Below are positions 4,772 to 7,081 of a stretch of DNA of 7,081 nt, one piece after another. Position 1 is the stretch's first letter; the number at the start of each line of letters is the position of its first letter. The stretch is from Flavobacteriaceae bacterium. Lineage in GTDB: Bacteria; Bacteroidota; Bacteroidia; Flavobacteriales; Flavobacteriaceae. A model generated the notes under the pieces. The model was not told the origin of the DNA, made no database searches, and worked only from the letters and a program-made list of their open reading frames with translations. The stretch covers positions 1 through 7,081 of the forward strand of contig NZQO01000013.1 of assembly GCA_002693605.1 (NCBI GenBank), in the 5' to 3' direction. Both the position numbers and the translations under genes were made by a program.

Positions 4772-6234
4772 TATATTTCCTTTCGAAGTCGTGCTACCGG
4801 CAGGTCCAATTGCTCTCGGTACTTGGCGACGGTGCGCCGGGCAATGGGATAGCCCTTTTCCTTTAAGATTTTTGCCAATTTGTCGTCGGTATGCGGCTTG
4901 CGCTTATTTTCATCGGCAATGGTCATTTCGAGTATCTTCTTGATTTCCCGGGTAGAAACGTCTTCACCTTGGTCGTTTTTCATCGATTCGCTGAAGAATT
5001 CCTTGATCAGCTTGGTACCGTACGGGGTATCGACATATTTGCTGTTTGCCACACGCGATACGGTCGATACGTCCATATCGATCTTATCGGCTATATCCTT
5101 TAAGATCATCGGTTTGAGCTTTCGCTCATCGCCCGTGAGAAAATATTCTTCCTGGTGCTGCATAATGGAGTTCATGGTCACGAAAAGAGTCTGCTGCCTT
5201 TGCTTGATGGCTTCAATAAACCATTTGGCCGAATCTAGCTTCTGCTTGATGAACAGAATGGCATCCTTCTGTTTTTTCGATTTTTCCTTAGTCTCCTTGT
5301 AGCCCTTCAGCATATTGGTATAATCTCTGGAAACGTGCAGTTCGGGGGCGTTACGGCCATTGAGTGTAAGGTCCAGCTCCCCATCTACGATCTTAATCGA
5401 AAAATCGGGTACCACGTGCTCCACCATGCGCGTATTACCCGAATACGTGCCGCCCGGCTTCGGATTTAGCCCTTCTATCTCGTGGATTGCGTCGCGTAGC
5501 TGGTCTTCGGAAATATCAAATTTCTGAAGTAATTTTTTGTAATGTTTTTTGGTGAAATGGTCGAAGGCGTCGTCCAGGATAGCGATAGCCAACGCTACCG
5601 GCGGCGTGGCTTCCTTCCTGCGCAACTGTATCAACAAGCATTCCTGTAGGTCCCGTGCCGCCACCCCGGCGGGGTCCAACCCTTGCACTATCTTCAGTAC
5701 CTTTTCAATTTTCGCTTCGGAAGTATAGACGTTCTGCGTAAAGGCGAGGTCATCTAAAATATCGCGCAGTTCGCGGCGAATGTAGCCGCTCTCGTCCACG
5801 CTCCCTACCAGGAAGAGCGCAATTTCGTGCTCTTCTTCATCTAGCCTATAGGTGTTGAGCTGTTGCAGCAAATGTTGGTTAAAGGACGTTCCCGAGGCGT
5901 AGGGCATTTGTTTTTCCTCGTCGTCTGCACTGTAATTGTTGGACGAAAGCTTATAGCTGGGTATCTCGTCATCGCTCAGGTATTCATCCACGTTAATTTC
6001 GTCTGCATCAATCGATTCGTTTCCGTCATCGTAATCATCTTCGTAAGTGTCGCCGTAATCATCCTCATAGGTGTCAGACTCTTCCTTGCCCCCCTCCAGG
6101 GCCGGATTTTCCTCCATTTCCTGTGATAGGCGCTGTTCAAATGCCTGGGTGGGCAACTGAATTAGCTTCATGAGCTGTATTTGCTGTGGCGACAGCTTTT
6201 GGGAAAGTTTGAAATTTAATTGTTGTTTCAGCAT
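4771..6234 (-). CDS. rpoN: RNA polymerase sigma-54 factor
   Basis: Sigma-54 directs RNA polymerase to -24/-12 promoters that need an AAA+ activator. The 487-residue protein is complete. Region I (1-47: LKQQLNFKLSQKLSPQQIQL to EMEENPALE) is the activator-interacting domain. Region II (about 48-115) is very acidic and contains a tandem repeat, TYEDDYGD then TYEDDYDD (55-70). The core-binding region has LDPAGVAARDLQECL (186-200), GLNPKPGGTY (255-264) and VPDFSIKI (275-282). A helix-turn-helix lies at about 376-400 (LKDIADKIDMDVSTVSRV). The RpoN box ARRTVAKYRE is exact at 465-474. The start MLKQQLNFKL fits the family. It lies 113 nt downstream of the asnS stop, after a terminator, and overlaps the next gene by one base. 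Its target genes are not in this window as far as I can see. Confidence 0.98.
   Translation of the reverse strand: MLKQQLNFKLSQKLSPQQIQLMKLIQLPTQAFEQRLSQEMEENPALEGGKEESDTYEDDYGDTYEDDYDDGNESIDADEINVDEYLSDDEIPSYKLSSNNYSADDEEKQMPYASGTSFNQHLLQQLNTYRLDEEEHEIALFLVGSVDESGYIRRELRDILDDLAFTQNVYTSEAKIEKVLKIVQGLDPAGVAARDLQECLLIQLRRKEATPPVALAIAILDDAFDHFTKKHYKKLLQKFDISEDQLRDAIHEIEGLNPKPGGTYSGNTRMVEHVVPDFSIKIVDGELDLTLNGRNAPELHVSRDYTNMLKGYKETKEKSKKQKDAILFIKQKLDSAKWFIEAIKQRQQTLFVTMNSIMQHQEEYFLTGDERKLKPMILKDIADKIDMDVSTVSRVANSKYVDTPYGTKLIKEFFSESMKNDQGEDVSTREIKKILEMTIADENKRKPHTDDKLAKILKEKGYPIARRTVAKYREQLDLPVARLRKEI
6021..6075 (-). repeat. 24-bp tandem repeat in the acidic region of rpoN
   Basis: Two 21-bp units at 6031-6051 and 6055-6075 differ at three positions and are offset by 24 bp, that is eight codons. 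They encode the TYEDDYGD and TYEDDYDD copies (residues 55-70) in region II. The in-frame period means expansion or contraction would change only the length of the acidic linker. An AT- and TC-rich flank continues to 6021. Confidence 0.7.
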
Positions 6235-6258
6235 TTCGTGCGTGTGGTAACGTCTATA

Positions 6259-6266
6259 TAAAGTTA
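6259..6266 (-). promoter_or_regulatory. Possible -7 box for rpoN directly behind the asnS terminator
   Basis: Read on the minus strand, TAACTTTA spans 6266 to 6259 and matches TAnnTTTG except for the last base, as the other putative boxes here do. It begins where the terminator T-tract ends and would start transcription about 12-20 nt before the rpoN ATG. A -33 TTG at the right distance is missing (TTC at 6289-6287 is the nearest), so the call is weak. Confidence 0.22.
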
Positions 6267-6305
6267 AAAAAAACCAGCTACTTTGCGAATAAGGTAGCTG
6301 GTTTT
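6266..6305 (-). terminator. Intrinsic terminator after asnS
   Basis: GTAGCTGGTTTT (6294-6305) and AAAACCAGCTAC (6270-6281) form a perfect 12-bp stem. The 12-nt loop could add three more pairs including one wobble. On the minus strand, the direction of asnS transcription, the stem runs into eight T (the A-run 6266-6273). It lies 42 nt after the asnS stop and 31 nt before rpoN, so it should separate the two genes, at least in part. Confidence 0.92.
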
Positions 6306-6347
6306 ATGAAAAGGTTGTGAAAAATTGGAGTGGCAGACTGTCTTTGG

Positions 6348-7081
6348 TTAAAAGGAAGCATTGCCCGGCGTGCGCGGGTAGGGTATCACGTCGCGAATAT
6401 TGCCCATCCCGGTTACGAACTGCACCATGCGCTCAAAGCCCAAACCAAAACCACTGTGCACCGCGGTACCGAATTTGCGGAGCTCTAGGTACCACCATAG
6501 CTCTTCCTCAGGAATGTTCATGGCGGCCATTTTTTCCTTGAGTACCTCATAGCGTTCCTCACGCTGCGAACCGCCTACTATCTCGCCAATTCCCGGGAAC
6601 AGTACATCCATAGCCCGTACGGTCTTGCCATCGTCGTTCAGGCGCATGTAAAAGGCTTTGATCTTGGCTGGGTAATCGAAAAGGATAACAGGGCATTCAA
6701 AGTGCTTTTCCACGAGATACCGTTCGTGCTCGCTTTGCAAATCGGCGCCCCATTCCTCAATGGGGTACTTAAATTTTTTCTTCTTGTTGGGCTTCGAGTT
6801 TCTTAGGATATCGATCGCCTCGGTATAGGTAACCCGCTTGAAATTATTTTCCACCACGAACTTCAGCTTATCGCGAAGCGGCATCGGGCTGCGTTCGGCC
6901 TCGGGTTTGGATTTTTCCTCTTGTAGCAGGCGCTCCTCGAGAAAAGCAATATCATCTGCACAGTTTTCAAGGGCATAGGTAATTATATACTTTATGAAAT
7001 CTTCGGCTAGGTCCATATTGCCGGCCAGATCGTTAAAGGCTACCTCGGGTTCAATCATCCAGAATTCGGCCAAGTGTCGCG
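6348..7081 (-). CDS. asnS: Asparaginyl-tRNA synthetase, C-terminal half (5' end beyond window)
   Basis: Class IIb synthetase that charges tRNA-Asn with asparagine. The frame is open to the right edge: codons for RH at 7074-7079 precede [10 protein letters not shown], so the start lies outside; 243 of about 470-480 residues are visible. [15 protein letters not shown] is the catalytic-core segment just after motif 2. Further conserved blocks are [59 protein letters not shown], the motif 3 helix GFGLGFERM and the typical ending [16 protein letters not shown] charged stretch, [24 protein letters not shown], is longer than in E. coli AsnS and is a lineage insertion. With AsnRS present, at least part of Asn-tRNA supply is direct; the window does not show whether a GatCAB route also exists. 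The stop is TAA at 6350-6348. Confidence 0.98.
   Translation of the reverse strand, partial: RHLAEFWMIEPEVAFNDLAGNMDLAEDFIKYIITYALENCADDIAFLEERLLQEEKSKPEAERSPMPLRDKLKFVVENNFKRVTYTEAIDILRNSKPNKKKKFKYPIEEWGADLQSEHERYLVEKHFECPVILFDYPAKIKAFYMRLNDDGKTVRAMDVLFPGIGEIVGGSQREERYEVLKEKMAAMNIPEEELWWYLELRKFGTAVHSGFGLGFERMVQFVTGMGNIRDVIPYPRTPGNASF

Noticed and set aside
5863..6126. Hydrophobic open frame opposite rpoN
   Set aside because: It is antisense to the acidic region: Asp and Glu codons read backwards give Ile, Val and Leu, which mimics a membrane protein.
1..7081. Mobile element, CRISPR, defence or phage system
   Set aside because: No repeats with regular spacers, transposase, integrase, or terminal inverted repeats were seen; all genes fit a core flavobacterial chromosome.

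Overview
The window looks like core chromosome of a member of the Bacteroidota, most likely a marine Flavobacteriaceae of intermediate GC. The pointers are: an AnsA with close relatives in that group, an ExbB/4-TM protein/ExbD/ExbD cluster followed by a PorT-like barrel, A-rich leaders with no Shine-Dalgarno sequence before most starts, -7-like boxes of the form TAnnTTTA, and a tRNA gene without an encoded CCA. The genus cannot be fixed from this sequence alone.

Layout, left to right. (1) The 3' two-thirds of a cytoplasmic type I L-asparaginase gene (ansA, +) runs in from the left edge and ends in an AT-rich terminator hairpin that includes its stop codon. (2) A tRNA-Ser(GGA) gene follows (+). 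(3) A four-gene + strand operon encodes an ExbB/TolQ-type channel subunit, an unnamed four-helix membrane protein and two different ExbD subunits; it closes with a strong intrinsic terminator at 3388-3420. (4) A PorT-like outer-membrane beta-barrel protein follows on the + strand with its own putative promoter. (5) The - strand carries asnS (entering from the right edge), a terminator, rpoN (sigma-54) and a 1-base-overlapping gene for a membrane protein with degenerate PAP2-type motifs. The last gene converges on and overlaps the barrel gene by 6 bp.

How the genes fit together. The ExbB/ExbD genes should form a proton-motive-force-driven inner-membrane motor that energises an envelope process. 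No TonB or TolA partner is in the window; the barrel protein next door is a possible but unproven client. rpoN and the membrane protein are probably translationally coupled. asnS and tRNA-Ser are housekeeping translation genes, and ansA hydrolyses asparagine to aspartate.

No transposon, integrase, CRISPR array, phage gene, defence system or riboswitch was seen, and no stretch over 300 bp lacks a gene. The points most worth a second look are: the makeup of the ExbB/4-TM/ExbD/ExbD module (no glutamate at the E. coli ExbB Glu176 position, a CxxC insertion in ExbD1), the Ser-for-Thr change in the asparaginase active-site motif, promoters that seem built into upstream terminators, and the terminator-less convergent overlap at 4166-4171.
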